Shown: positions 33,875 to 43,855, counted from the stretch's first letter. The stretch is DNA of 64,000 nucleotides from Paenibacillus aceris (GCF_017874035.1 NZ_JAGGKV010000022.1:52597-116596), one strand, 5' to 3'. Notes: a model not told the origin generated them from the sequence alone. Translations and numbers: made by a program.

Positions 33875-35410
33875 ATGAAAACGATGGTAAAAAAATTCAC
33901 AGTTCTGATGACAGCCGCAGCGCTTACAGCAACTTTAGCAGCCTGCGGAAATGCTTCTACCGAAGGTCAAAAGGCAGCTAACTCGGCCAGCAGCAAGTCA
34001 ACTGCTCCTACAGATATTTCAGTTACGACGCTAGCCTTCGCAGCCGCACCTACGGGGGAATTGGAAGCTGTCAAGAAGCTAAACGAGAAATTCAATATGA
34101 ATTTGAAACTGAGCTGGATACCTTCGGCTCAAATCACTGAAAAGTTAAATGCCCTGCTTGCTTCCAGAGATCTACCGGACGTTCTCTTCGTGGAAGACTT
34201 CAATTATACGCCGGCTTTTCTAAATGCCATTGATCAAGGTGCTTTTTGGGATTTGACGTCCTATATTAAAAACTATCCGAATTTGGCTAAATTTCCTGAA
34301 AACGTGTTCAAAAACGCATCCGTGAAAGGGAAGCTTTACTCCATTCCGCGTGTCAGACCGCTTGATGGCCATGAGTCCATGCTAATTCGCAAGGACTGGC
34401 TCGATACGCTGGGCATGCAGCCGCCTAAAACGACGGATGAGCTTTATAATGTCCTAGAGGCATTTGCTAAAAAAGATCCTGACGGTAACGGCAAAGCCGA
34501 CACTTATGGCGCTGTAATGGCTGGATCTCCGGGACCGGCAAGCTATTTGTTGTCCATGTTCGGTACAGGAACAAAGTGGAAGGATGAGAACGGCAGTCTG
34601 ATTCCATACTGGTGGACACCGCAGGCCAAAGAGGCGCTTGCCTATTGGAACAAAGCTTTCAAAGCCGGCGGCATTATGCCTGACTTCCCTGTGCTGAAGA
34701 CAGCTCAATTCAAGGATATGCTCGTTGCCGGGAAAGCCGGCCTTGCGATCGCGAACGTCGTAGATGCCTACAAGTACAACCTTGAGCTGCAAAAAGCGAA
34801 TCCGAAAGCGAATCTGATTGCGATGGAGCTTCCGAAAGCGCCGGATGGTAAGGCATATTATGAACAAGCCAGCGGTTTCTACGGCCAATTCTTGATCAAT
34901 AAAAAATCAGTTGATGAAGCTAAACTAAAGAAAATACTTGAAGTATTTGATTATACATCGACAGTTGATGGTTATAATCTGGCTGTTTACGGGACTCAAG
35001 ACGTTGATTATAAAGTAAAACCAGACGGTTTTGTTGAGCAAACAGAGGAAGGCAAGAAAAAAGGATATTCGGGTGATACGACGGGGCAATGGGTAACAGG
35101 TTACTTTGATAAATATTCCAGAGCCAAGACAACGGGGATTCCGAGCGACGTGTTTGAGGCAAACAAAAAAGTAGTGGATTCGATCAGTTCCTTGCCAGAT
35201 CCAACTTACGGATTAACCAAAACGGCACCGTTCCAAGAGAAAGGCGCAGATTGGGATAAGAAGCTTAACGACATGCTCGTTAACGTGATCATCGGCAAAA
35301 ATTCCCTAGAGGATTGGGACAAATTTGTCAAAACGTTTAAAGACGATCCGAGCTTCCAGCAGCATGTGAAAGAAACGAATGATGCCTACAAAGAAAAAAT
35401 GAAGAAATAA
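33875..35410 (+). CDS. Extracellular solute-binding lipoprotein, LplA-type
   Basis: A 511-residue sugar-binding protein. It has a lipoprotein signal peptide with lipobox LAAC and lipidated C24, so it is anchored outside the membrane. The protein belongs to the large (about 500-residue) family 1 binding proteins of LplABC-type importers; DPDGNGKADTYG near residue 205 is their typical calcium-binding-like loop. ACGGGAGGT precedes the ATG. It follows the two permease genes and is closed by a terminator. The ligand is probably an oligosaccharide released by the downstream PL8 lyase. Confidence 0.9.
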   Translation: MKTMVKKFTVLMTAAALTATLAACGNASTEGQKAANSASSKSTAPTDISVTTLAFAAAPTGELEAVKKLNEKFNMNLKLSWIPSAQITEKLNALLASRDLPDVLFVEDFNYTPAFLNAIDQGAFWDLTSYIKNYPNLAKFPENVFKNASVKGKLYSIPRVRPLDGHESMLIRKDWLDTLGMQPPKTTDELYNVLEAFAKKDPDGNGKADTYGAVMAGSPGPASYLLSMFGTGTKWKDENGSLIPYWWTPQAKEALAYWNKAFKAGGIMPDFPVLKTAQFKDMLVAGKAGLAIANVVDAYKYNLELQKANPKANLIAMELPKAPDGKAYYEQASGFYGQFLINKKSVDEAKLKKILEVFDYTSTVDGYNLAVYGTQDVDYKVKPDGFVEQTEEGKKKGYSGDTTGQWVTGYFDKYSRAKTTGIPSDVFEANKKVVDSISSLPDPTYGLTKTAPFQEKGADWDKKLNDMLVNVIIGKNSLEDWDKFVKTFKDDPSFQQHVKETNDAYKEKMKK

Positions 35411-35424
35411 TCGTCGCTTCATGC

Positions 35425-35500
35425 AGAGCCCGATTGTCCCTGCAAAGGGATATCGGGTTCTGATTCAAATAGGCTTTTTTTGCCTAGTCGGCTTTTTTTA
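35425..35500 (+). terminator. Terminator region after the transporter operon
   Basis: GAGCCCGAT (35426-35434) and ATCGGGTTC (35452-35460) pair, and a second small hairpin TAGGC-T7-GCCTA is followed by another run of seven T residues. Confidence 0.75.
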
Positions 35501-35610
35501 TTATAAGGAATCGTCGTTTTTTTTCAGCATGCTGCAAGAATTGAAGATTGCCCATATGAACAAGTCTCTTTTATGATAAAAAAGCGAGTTGAAAAGAAAG
35601 GACGGATGAC

Positions 35611-36864
35611 ATGCAAACGTCACACAAGGTAATTCCCACTTCCAAACAGCTTGCTTTTCAAGACTGGGAATTTGGATTGTTTTTGCATTTCGGACTGCGT
35701 ACCTTTTATGAAGGGTATATCGATTTCGATGAAAGACCGATGTCCCTTTCTGCTTTCCAGCCTTCAGGCTTGGATTGCGAACAATGGATACGGACGGCCA
35801 AGGAAGCGGGGATGAATTACGCGGTATTGACTGCCAAACACCACGACGGTTTCTCGAACTGGCCGACGCAATTCTCGGACTTTTCGGTAGCGGGAACGCC
35901 CTGGAAAGAAGGGAAAGGCGACGTCGTTCAGGAATTTGTAAGCGCATGCCGTAAGTATGATGTGAAGCCTGGGCTGTACTATTCGCCTTTTGACGGCTCG
36001 GCTGACTTCTATGCACAAGATGCAAAGGCGTATGATGATTATTTTGTCAACCAGATTACCGAGCTTTTAACGAACTATGGTGACATCGATATTCTTTGGT
36101 TTGACGGCTGCGGCTCCGAAGGTCATGAATATGATTGGAAACGCATCATCGGCGAGATCCGCCGTATGCAGCCGAACATTCTCATTTTTAACATGGGAGA
36201 CCCTGACTTTCGTTGGGTTGGCAATGAAGATGGCATTGCACCGATCCCGTGCTGGAATGTCGTAGATTCTACGGAATTTTCGATCTTAACGGAGAAAAAG
36301 GATCAATTGGACGGCCAGCTTTGGCTGCCGGCAGAGTGCGATGTCCAGCTGCGGGCCAATTGGTTTTACAGTGATTCCGACGAGCATCAGATAAAAAGCA
36401 TCGAAGAACTGATGGGGCTCTATTATCATTCCGTTGGACGGGGAGCCAACCTGCTGCTCAATATCGGCCCCGATCGACAAGGTTTATTTCCCGTGAAGGA
36501 TACGCAGCGTCTTTTGGAATTCGGTTCGGAAATTCGCCGTGTTTTTGGCAGCCCGATTGGCACCATGGAGCAATGCAGAAGAAAGAACAACACTTGGATC
36601 TATGAGCCAACTGAGCCGCATTTACTCGATCATATTGTGATTCAGGAAGATCTGACGAAGGGTGAGCATGTAAGAAGCTTTGCCGTCACGATCATCACCA
36701 AGAAGAGCGGAAGGGCTGTGACTGTTTATGAAGGACGAAACATCGGTCATAAAGTGATCATCCGAATTCCAGCTGTCTATGTAAGCGGTGTGATTCTTGA
36801 AATCACCCAAAGCGATGGGGAGGTTGAGCTTCGAGATTTGAGTTTTCATCATAGCGGACAATGA
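35611..36864 (+). CDS. Alpha-L-fucosidase-type glycoside hydrolase (GH29)
   Basis: A 417-residue GH29-family protein. Family motifs are EFGLFLHFGLRTF near residue 20, LTAKHHDGF at 73-81 and IDILWFDG, where D165 is the predicted nucleophile. A C-terminal beta domain follows from about residue 310. No signal peptide is visible, so it acts in the cytoplasm on imported oligosaccharides, removing alpha-L-fucose or a related sugar. It sits between the LplABC-type importer and the secreted lyase. GH29 includes members with other specificities, so the sugar remains an inference. Confidence 0.85.
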   Translation: MQTSHKVIPTSKQLAFQDWEFGLFLHFGLRTFYEGYIDFDERPMSLSAFQPSGLDCEQWIRTAKEAGMNYAVLTAKHHDGFSNWPTQFSDFSVAGTPWKEGKGDVVQEFVSACRKYDVKPGLYYSPFDGSADFYAQDAKAYDDYFVNQITELLTNYGDIDILWFDGCGSEGHEYDWKRIIGEIRRMQPNILIFNMGDPDFRWVGNEDGIAPIPCWNVVDSTEFSILTEKKDQLDGQLWLPAECDVQLRANWFYSDSDEHQIKSIEELMGLYYHSVGRGANLLLNIGPDRQGLFPVKDTQRLLEFGSEIRRVFGSPIGTMEQCRRKNNTWIYEPTEPHLLDHIVIQEDLTKGEHVRSFAVTIITKKSGRAVTVYEGRNIGHKVIIRIPAVYVSGVILEITQSDGEVELRDLSFHHSGQ

Positions 36865-36947
36865 ACGGGAGGGAGTCTTCTCCCTCGTGTAACGATTCGC
36901 TAGCCATTGTTTTCTTTATATGAAAATATGTCGATGAGGTGATTGTT

Positions 36948-39900
36948 ATGGGAAAAATGAGTAAGCTATTATCGGTCAGTATGATTTCAAGTCTGCTGCT
37001 TTCCTTCCTCCCTTTTTATGAAAGCGCTTATCCTAAGGCGGAAGCTGCGGCTGTCAATCTGATGAACAATGGCAGCTTCGAGCAAACAACAACGACGCCG
37101 GATGCAAGCTGGAACGGTATCACCAGTCCGGCTCCGGCCGGTTGGGGGTTATGGATTCCAACAGGAAGCGGGAAAGCGCCGAATCAAACGGCAAATGTAT
37201 CTTTGGACTCTACGACCTATCATGAAGGGAGCAAATCTATTTTGTTTGACGCTTTTGCAACAAGCCGAATTTCAGTGAATCAGAGCGTGCTGACAGTGGC
37301 AGCCGGCAAGTCCTATCGACTTAAAGTGTGGGTAAAAACGGAGAATGTGACGGGGACAGGGGCTTATTTCCGGACGCAATTTTATAACACGAGCAAAGTA
37401 GGAGATGGACCTGCATCCGCCAAATTACTCGGCACGAAGGACTGGACGCTGCAGCAAGTCTTTATGACGATTCCTGCAAATGTAACGAAACTGGTGATCG
37501 AACCGTTCCTTGAAACCGGTAAGGGGAAAGTTTGGTTTGATGATATTAGTTTGGAGGAATATAACGGAGTTACAGGGATTTCGCTGGATCAAACGGCATT
37601 TTCCATGGCGCAGGGGGCAACGTCAGCGCTAGCTCCGACTTTTGTTCCAGCGAATGCAGCGGACAAGACGGTCATTTGGAGCTCAACGAACCCTAGCGTA
37701 GCAACGGTGGACAACAACGGTCATATAACGGGAGCAGGGCTGGGTTCCGCTACGATTACGGTGTCAACGCCGGATGGAACGATCTCAGCACAATGTGTCG
37801 TTAACGTTGAATCTGCAGAGCTGTTTCAATCGTACGCTCAGCTTCGGGCCAAATGGTTCAGCAAGCTGACAGGCGGCACGAATTACGATCCCGCAGATCC
37901 CGACATTTCCGCCAACTTGACGAAAATCGTGGATAGCGTCACGAACACGAATGCTACCGGCTTGTGGGATACGCTCAATAAATCAGCAAATCGAACGCTT
38001 GCCTGGAATGACCTTGCCAGCACGACGGATTCGGCGCAAGTCTCGACGGCTTACAGCAGACTGAGGACGATGGCGCTCGCCTATTCACTCAAGGGCTCAA
38101 GCTTATATCATAATGAGGCTCTGAAGAGCGATATCCTAAGCACGCTCGATTGGCTGAACACTAACCGTTACAACGAATCCAAAACCGAGTACGGCAACTG
38201 GTGGGATTGGGAAATCGGCGCACCGCAAATTATGAATGATATTCTCGTGCTGATGTACGAGTATTTGACGCCAACACAGATCACGAAGCATATGAAAGCT
38301 CTCGACCGATTTGTCCCGGATCCGAAAAAACGAACCCTCAATAACGTGGTCGAAACTGGCGCTAATTTGCTGGACAAAGCCCTGGTTGTAACGATGCGGG
38401 GTGTGATCGGCAATAACAGCGCAAAAATTACACAAGGACGCGATGCCATCGGCCCGGAATTCATCTATACCAATAGCGGAGACGGTGTTTACAAGGACGG
38501 TTCGCTTGTACAGCATACGAACATCGCATACACAGCGGGGTATGGTGCGGTGTGGTTAAACCGGGCAGCAGATATGACTTACGAGCTTAACGGCTCTCCA
38601 TGGCCGGTTACAGATCCTAACGTTAACAATGTGTACAAATGGGTTTCCGATACGTTTGAACCTGTCATTTATAAAGGACTTTATATGGATATGGTCAACG
38701 GAAGAGGCATTTCCAGACAAGCATCAGGCAGTGCCAGAAGCACGATTACAACCTTGCTTCGGTTAGCAGAAGGAGCGCCTGCGGATATCGCGTTATCGAT
38801 TAAACGAATGGCGAAAGAATGGATTTTGACGGATACGACCTATGCCAATTATGTGGATGGACTGCCGATCTATGAACTGACGCTGATTAAAGAGCTGATG
38901 AACAATTCGTCCATACAGCCAAGAGGAGAATTGAAGCTTAATCAAGTATTTGCGGGAATGGACCGGGTCGTCCATCTGCGTGACGGATATGGCTTTGGAC
39001 TTAGCCTTTTTTCGAACCGGATTTCTGCTTTTGAAAAAGGAAATAACGAAAATTTAAAAGGCTGGTATACGGGAATCGGAATGACCTTCCTGTACGATCA
39101 GGATCTTAACCAGTACCGCAATGATTTCTGGCCGACAGTGGATTCTTTCCGTTTGCCGGGTACAACGACCGATCAGTCCGGGAAAGGCGTCACGCCAGGC
39201 GAGTGGACATCGTACATGAACTCGAAAAATTGGGTCGGCGGCTCATCCATCGATGGCCTTTACGGTGCGGCAGGCATGGACTTTTCCATGGACAAAGTGA
39301 CAGGAAGCAATTTGCAAGGCAAGAAATCGTGGTTCATGTTCGATGATGAAATCGTTGCACTAGGAGCAGGGATTTCCAAAAGTACGGCGGGGACTGCACC
39401 TGTTGAAACGATCATCGACAATCGTAAGCTCAATGATGCCGGAGACAATGCTCTAACGATCAACGGCTCCGTCCAATCGAGCCAGCTTGGCTGGTCGGGA
39501 ACGGTAAATAACGTAAACTGGGCTCATTTAGCCGGCAATGTGCCGGGTTCCGATATCGGTTATTACTTCCCAGAGTCTTCTAGCATCTATGGTTTGCGAG
39601 AAGCAAGAACCGGCAGTTGGAAAGAGATCAACAGCGGTCAATCGGACACGCCAATTACGCGAAATTATGTTAGCTTGGCTTTCGAACACGGGCAAACCCC
39701 TTCGAATGCCTCCTATGCTTATGTCATGCTGCCTCATAAAGATGCCACTGCAACGGAGGCTTACAGCCACTCGCCGAATGTCGAGATCGTCAGCAATACG
39801 GCGGATGTGCATGCGGTGAAAGAGAAGCAGCTTGGGATCACGGCAGCTAATTTCTGGAACCCGGGCTCAGCAGCAGGCATCACTGCCTACAATCCGGCAT

Positions 39901-40859
39901 CTGTCATGGTTAAGGAATCAGAGACAGAGCTTGAAATTGCAGTTTCCGATCCAACGCAAGCGCAAAACGCGATTTCCTTGGAGTTGAACAAGACGGGATT
40001 AACGCTTGTTAGCGGGGATGACACGATCTCGGTACAGCAATCTTCGCCGACGCTAAAGCTCAACATTCAGGTTGCCGGTTCTTTCGGCAGGACGCATGTC
40101 ATCACTTTCAAAAAGGATGGTGCAGCCCCTGTCACGACAGATGATGCGAAATCCGGGTGGCAGCGTTCAGCGCAAACGATAACATTGACGGCAAGCGACG
40201 CTGGCAGCGGCGTGCAAAAAACACTATACAGCTTGGATAGTGGCGCATTTATAGAAGGTAATATGGTGACGGTTTCTGAGGATGGCGTTCATCAGCTTCG
40301 TTACTATAGCGTTGACCAAGCCGGCAATCAAGAGCAGGTGAAAACAGCCGAAGTCAAAATTGATACCAAGGGACCTGTCATAACACCTTCTGTCACGATG
40401 GACGTGTATTGGACAGACGGCGGCAGCCTGAACTTCAACATCAGCGATGAGGGAAGCGGCGTAGTTTCCAAGTCATTGAAATTGGACGGTGTTAGTGTCG
40501 GCGATCCCTATACGTTCAAACCATTCTCGCTGCATATTGGCGACCATCAAGTGACGGTGGAGTCAGCAGATGCTGCCGGGAATACAACGACCGAGAATTA
40601 CGTGCTGAAGGTGAACATGGATGCCAAGCATTTGGATGAGGCCGTTCGATATGCTTATCAACAAGGTTGGATTACGAATAACGGCATTTATAACAGCCTG
40701 TTGATGATGATCGATGCTTTGCAAAAGCATTTGGATGATAAAGGTGTCAAACAAGCGCTGGATGCTCTTGAACAACATGTTCGGGCTCAATCCGGCAAAA
40801 AAATAGATGCCGCTTTTGCAGCATTTTTGCTTGATGCTATTTCATTTTTAAAAGCTTAA
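36948..40859 (+). CDS. Secreted multidomain polysaccharide lyase, family 8
   Basis: A 1303-residue secreted enzyme. In order: signal peptide (about 1-33), CBM4/9-like module (35-205), Big_2 Ig-like domain (208-290), PL8 catalytic alpha domain and beta sandwiches (about 300-1050), Ig-like OmpL47-type modules (1055-1210) and a C-terminal FIMAH-type helical module (about 1225-1300). The active site is intact: N473, H523 and Y532, with R586 and R590, in exactly the spacing of pneumococcal hyaluronate lyase (N349, H399, Y408, R462, R466), and W418-W419 as aromatic patch. PL8 members cut hyaluronan, chondroitin, xanthan or other uronic-acid polymers. The ATG at 36948 follows GATGAGG. Substrate is not decided. 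Confidence 0.92.
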   Translation: MGKMSKLLSVSMISSLLLSFLPFYESAYPKAEAAAVNLMNNGSFEQTTTTPDASWNGITSPAPAGWGLWIPTGSGKAPNQTANVSLDSTTYHEGSKSILFDAFATSRISVNQSVLTVAAGKSYRLKVWVKTENVTGTGAYFRTQFYNTSKVGDGPASAKLLGTKDWTLQQVFMTIPANVTKLVIEPFLETGKGKVWFDDISLEEYNGVTGISLDQTAFSMAQGATSALAPTFVPANAADKTVIWSSTNPSVATVDNNGHITGAGLGSATITVSTPDGTISAQCVVNVESAELFQSYAQLRAKWFSKLTGGTNYDPADPDISANLTKIVDSVTNTNATGLWDTLNKSANRTLAWNDLASTTDSAQVSTAYSRLRTMALAYSLKGSSLYHNEALKSDILSTLDWLNTNRYNESKTEYGNWWDWEIGAPQIMNDILVLMYEYLTPTQITKHMKALDRFVPDPKKRTLNNVVETGANLLDKALVVTMRGVIGNNSAKITQGRDAIGPEFIYTNSGDGVYKDGSLVQHTNIAYTAGYGAVWLNRAADMTYELNGSPWPVTDPNVNNVYKWVSDTFEPVIYKGLYMDMVNGRGISRQASGSARSTITTLLRLAEGAPADIALSIKRMAKEWILTDTTYANYVDGLPIYELTLIKELMNNSSIQPRGELKLNQVFAGMDRVVHLRDGYGFGLSLFSNRISAFEKGNNENLKGWYTGIGMTFLYDQDLNQYRNDFWPTVDSFRLPGTTTDQSGKGVTPGEWTSYMNSKNWVGGSSIDGLYGAAGMDFSMDKVTGSNLQGKKSWFMFDDEIVALGAGISKSTAGTAPVETIIDNRKLNDAGDNALTINGSVQSSQLGWSGTVNNVNWAHLAGNVPGSDIGYYFPESSSIYGLREARTGSWKEINSGQSDTPITRNYVSLAFEHGQTPSNASYAYVMLPHKDATATEAYSHSPNVEIVSNTADVHAVKEKQLGITAANFWNPGSAAGITAYNPASVMVKESETELEIAVSDPTQAQNAISLELNKTGLTLVSGDDTISVQQSSPTLKLNIQVAGSFGRTHVITFKKDGAAPVTTDDAKSGWQRSAQTITLTASDAGSGVQKTLYSLDSGAFIEGNMVTVSEDGVHQLRYYSVDQAGNQEQVKTAEVKIDTKGPVITPSVTMDVYWTDGGSLNFNISDEGSGVVSKSLKLDGVSVGDPYTFKPFSLHIGDHQVTVESADAAGNTTTENYVLKVNMDAKHLDEAVRYAYQQGWITNNGIYNSLLMMIDALQKHLDDKGVKQALDALEQHVRAQSGKKIDAAFAAFLLDAISFLKA

Positions 40860-40870
40860 ATATAATGGCA

Positions 40871-40920
40871 GGGGCTTCCTATAAGTCATGGATATGACGG
40901 AGGGAAAGCCCTTTCTTTTT
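40871..40920 (+). terminator. Rho-independent terminator after the lyase gene
   Basis: GGGGCTT-CC pairs with GG-AAGCCCT around an inner GTCAT/ATGAC hairpin, and T residues follow. Confidence 0.75.
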
Positions 40921-40994
40921 TTGCGGAAAGACGTTCCTGCTTCTTCCAATTCGCCAGAGGACGGTTTACAATAACGTAGAGGAGTTGATGCCAA

Positions 40995-41897
40995 ATGGGT
41001 TCTAAAAACGTGCAGCTTGTCTTGGACGCCAAAGCCATTTTGGGAGAAGGACCATGCTGGAATGAGGATCAGAAAGCGCTGTATTGGGTTGATATTTTAG
41101 GTGAAAAGTTTTGCAGGTTTGATCCTGAGACTGGCCAGAATGAATCCTTTCTGATTGGGGAATATGTCGGTGCAGTCGTATGCGCTGGAAATGATGAGGT
41201 TGTCCTCGCGACGCAATCCGGCTTTCAGTCTTATCACTTACAGCAGCGTACACGAACGCCTCTCGTTGATCCTGAAGATCACTTGCCCTCCAATCGCTTT
41301 AACGATGGAAAATGTGATGGACAAGGCCGATTTTGGGCGGGAACGATGGAAATCATTGAAAAAGAGGCTACAGGCTCTCTCTATGTGCTTGAAACGGACT
41401 ATAGTTATCGCAAAGTTTACGAAGGAGTCGGTGTATCTAACGGGATCGCTTGGAGCATTGACGAGAACGAGATGTACTATATTGATTCCATGAAAAAGCT
41501 GGTATTAGCTTTTGACTTTGATGCTGAAAAAGGAGAAATCAGCCGTCCTAGGACGTTGATCGATTTTGCCAGTGAACAAGGGTTTCCGGACGGCATGACG
41601 ATCGATGAGGAAGGGATGCTGTGGATCGCACACTGGGACGGTTGGCAAGTGTCGCGCTGGGATCCCCGAACAGGCGTTAAACTGGATAGCATTGCGGTCC
41701 CCGCAGCGAAAGTAACGTCTTGTATTTTTGGCGGGGAAGGGTTAGACACCTTATATATAACGACGGCACGAAAAGGGCTGGAGAAAGATCAAGCGGGGGA
41801 TCAGCCCTATGCCGGAGGCATTTTTGCCGTTAAGCCCGGTGTAAAAGGGACGAAGACACATACATTCGGAGCACAATACAACCATCAGAAGGAGTAG
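40995..41897 (+). CDS. SMP-30/gluconolactonase-like hydrolase
   Basis: A 300-residue six-bladed beta-propeller of the SMP-30/LRE family. Metal-binding positions are visible as E18 (GEGPCW), the asparagine in NRFNDGKCD, SNGIAW and PDGMTID. Family members hydrolyse sugar lactones to sugar acids. GAGGAG precedes the ATG. It reads directly into the UlaG-like gene four bases later, so the two form an operon that could open lactones formed from the sugars of this locus. The substrate is not known. Confidence 0.88.
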   Translation: MGSKNVQLVLDAKAILGEGPCWNEDQKALYWVDILGEKFCRFDPETGQNESFLIGEYVGAVVCAGNDEVVLATQSGFQSYHLQQRTRTPLVDPEDHLPSNRFNDGKCDGQGRFWAGTMEIIEKEATGSLYVLETDYSYRKVYEGVGVSNGIAWSIDENEMYYIDSMKKLVLAFDFDAEKGEISRPRTLIDFASEQGFPDGMTIDEEGMLWIAHWDGWQVSRWDPRTGVKLDSIAVPAAKVTSCIFGGEGLDTLYITTARKGLEKDQAGDQPYAGGIFAVKPGVKGTKTHTFGAQYNHQKE

Positions 41898-41901
41898 TCT
41901 C

Positions 41902-42714
41902 ATGTTATTTGAATCTAATCAATTAACAATTCAGTATATTGGACAAGTTGGCGTTATTTTGCGCAAAAACGACATGGCTATCGCGATTGATCCTTATTTG
42001 ACAAATTCTGTCGATCTGCTCTCCGGGTTTCCGGAAGGGTTCTGGGTGAGGCGGTATGCGCCTCCGGTGAAGCCCGAGACATTGACGGACTTGGACCTTG
42101 TCCTGTGTACGCATGATCACATGGATCATATGGATCCGGGCACGCTGCGCGCTATCGCGGAGGCATCTCCGGGCTGTCGGTTCGGTGCTCCCAAAGCCTG
42201 CTTACCCGCGCTGGAGGCTATGGGTATTGCTCGAGACCGGCTGCAGGCGCTTGGAGTTCATGAGCCGTGGCAGTTCACAGACGAGCTGCGCATTCAGCCG
42301 ATTCCGGCCTGGCATGAAGCGCGTGTGCAGGATGAAGAGGGCTGGGATCATTATTTAGGCTACGTGTTAAAATGGGACAGCTTATGCCTCTATCATGCGG
42401 GCGATACGCTTTTGACGGAGGAATTGATTGAAGCATTGTCGGGTTTTAGCGTTGATGTAGGCTTTTTGCCGATTAATGGGCGGGATATTTTCCGCAACAG
42501 ACTTGGCGTCGTTGGCAATATGAATGCTTTGGAAGCAGCGGATCTGGCGGCGTATCTCAAGTTCGATACCGTGGTTCCGGTTCACTTCGATATGTATGCC
42601 AATAACAGTGAAGGCATTTCGCCGTTTGTTGAACGGCTGTATCAGAAGTATCCGGGACAGAAATTTCATATATTTCAACCAGGCGAGTCCTTGTTGTACA
42701 AGAAAACGGAATAG
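41902..42714 (+). CDS. UlaG-like metallo-beta-lactamase-fold hydrolase
   Basis: A 270-residue MBL-fold protein with the metal motif HDHMDH (HxHxDH) near residue 70 and later ligands in YHAGDT and VPVHFDMY. These are shared with UlaG, the L-ascorbate-6-phosphate lactonase. It starts four bases after the SMP-30 gene and is closed by a wobble-rich terminator. Its role is probably lactone or phosphate-ester hydrolysis of an uptake product; ula partner genes are absent, so the UlaG reaction itself is not claimed. Confidence 0.82.
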   Translation: MLFESNQLTIQYIGQVGVILRKNDMAIAIDPYLTNSVDLLSGFPEGFWVRRYAPPVKPETLTDLDLVLCTHDHMDHMDPGTLRAIAEASPGCRFGAPKACLPALEAMGIARDRLQALGVHEPWQFTDELRIQPIPAWHEARVQDEEGWDHYLGYVLKWDSLCLYHAGDTLLTEELIEALSGFSVDVGFLPINGRDIFRNRLGVVGNMNALEAADLAAYLKFDTVVPVHFDMYANNSEGISPFVERLYQKYPGQKFHIFQPGESLLYKKTE

Positions 42715-42721
42715 GGAATCA

Positions 42722-42757
42722 GGGGCTCCAAGGTGTACGCTTTGGGGCTTTATTTTC
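42722..42757 (+). terminator. Terminator after the lactonase pair
   Basis: GGGGCTCCAAGG (42722-42733) and CTTTGGGGCTTT (42740-42751) pair over 12 bp with several G-T wobbles, followed by TATTTT. Confidence 0.65.
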
Positions 42758-42917
42758 AGACCGTTCGACATGATCGGCCTATGAAAATAAGCCTTTTGAC
42801 CATTGTAATTAAGCATATCTTCATCTAACGATTTCATATGTAATGTGATATGCTGAAGAGGCTGGTACGCACACAAACAGCTGCTAACATGACCATTATG
42901 AATGGAGTGTTGTTCAG

Positions 42918-43778
42918 ATGAAAATGTACCAATCCGTTGACTACATCCAGCAGGCTGAGAAAATTGCCATTTACAAACTTCACCAACTGGCCAATGAACC
43001 GGAGCATACGCACAATTTTATCGAGTTGGTCTATATTTGGCAGGGCGCCGGCTACCATCAAGTGAACGGGAAGTCGTTTGCCGTACAGCGCGGAGACTTT
43101 TTTTTCATGAATGTTGGGGATCGGCACGCCTTTGAAATTCAGAAGAATATGCAGTATATGAACATTTTGTTCGATCCCGAGTTTTTAAGCAATCATCTGC
43201 ATACGACTGAAACCGCTTCCGAGTTTCTCCCGCTCAAGCTTTTTCAGGAATTTAAGGACTCACTTGCCAAACCTTCGCCGCACGTCACGTTCAGGGGGAA
43301 AAGCATGATTGAGGTCGAGCAGTTGCTCGAAACGATGTACATGGAGTACTGCGGTAAAAAGAGCGGCTACCTGGCCATGCTTCATGGTTACGCGACTCTT
43401 TTATTGACGCGGATGTTCAGATCGATGCAAGAAAACTTACATAACTCGGAATTGCGTACGGCCTATCACATGCTTCCTCAGTTATTGTCCTATATTGAGG
43501 AGCATTATGCAGGCAACATTACGCTGAATGACTTAGCGCGAGAAAGTTTTTACTCCCCGTACTATTTGAGCAAAATGTTCAAAGAGTGCCTGGGTTTCAC
43601 CTTCACGGAATACGTTCACGATGTCAGGCTGCGAGAAGCAAAACGGATGCTGCTGGAAACGAAGGATTCTGTCGAATCCATCGGACGCAGTGTCGGGTAT
43701 GAGGACAAGACGCAGTTTTTCCGGCTGTTTAAGCAATCCTTGGGCATGACGCCTCAGCAGCTTCGAAAGCAGATGTGA
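42918..43778 (+). CDS. AraC-family transcriptional regulator
   Basis: A 286-residue regulator. The cupin sensor shows EHTHNFIELVYIWQGAGYHQ and VQRGDFFFMNVGD; the C-terminal AraC domain shows LNDLARESFYSPYYLSKMFKECLG and VESIGRSVGYEDKTQFFRLFKQSLG. GGAGTG precedes the ATG. It follows the lactonase operon terminator, so it has its own promoter. Targets may be the genes before it or the binding-protein gene after it, now a remnant. Confidence 0.87.
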   Translation: MKMYQSVDYIQQAEKIAIYKLHQLANEPEHTHNFIELVYIWQGAGYHQVNGKSFAVQRGDFFFMNVGDRHAFEIQKNMQYMNILFDPEFLSNHLHTTETASEFLPLKLFQEFKDSLAKPSPHVTFRGKSMIEVEQLLETMYMEYCGKKSGYLAMLHGYATLLLTRMFRSMQENLHNSELRTAYHMLPQLLSYIEEHYAGNITLNDLARESFYSPYYLSKMFKECLGFTFTEYVHDVRLREAKRMLLETKDSVESIGRSVGYEDKTQFFRLFKQSLGMTPQQLRKQM

Positions 43779-43831
43779 GTAAGAGCTAGGGTGCTAGGGC
43801 CGAGGATGTTGGAGCAACAAGAATGAAGTGT

Positions 43832-43855
43832 GCAAAGTGGCAAAGTGGCAAAGTT
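43832..43855 (+). repeat. Three-copy 8-base tandem repeat
   Basis: GCAAAGTG occurs twice and is followed by GCAAAGTT, in direct contact. It is a simple short repeat with no evident function. Confidence 0.7.

Noticed and set aside
36868..36888. GAGGGAG-TCTT-CTCCCTC hairpin after the fucosidase gene as a terminator
   Set aside because: The stem is perfect but no T tract follows, so it may be only a weak processing or attenuation site between the fucosidase and lyase genes.
38136..38516. Antisense open frames inside the PL8 lyase gene
   Set aside because: They fall in the catalytic domain of an intact gene and have no independent signals.
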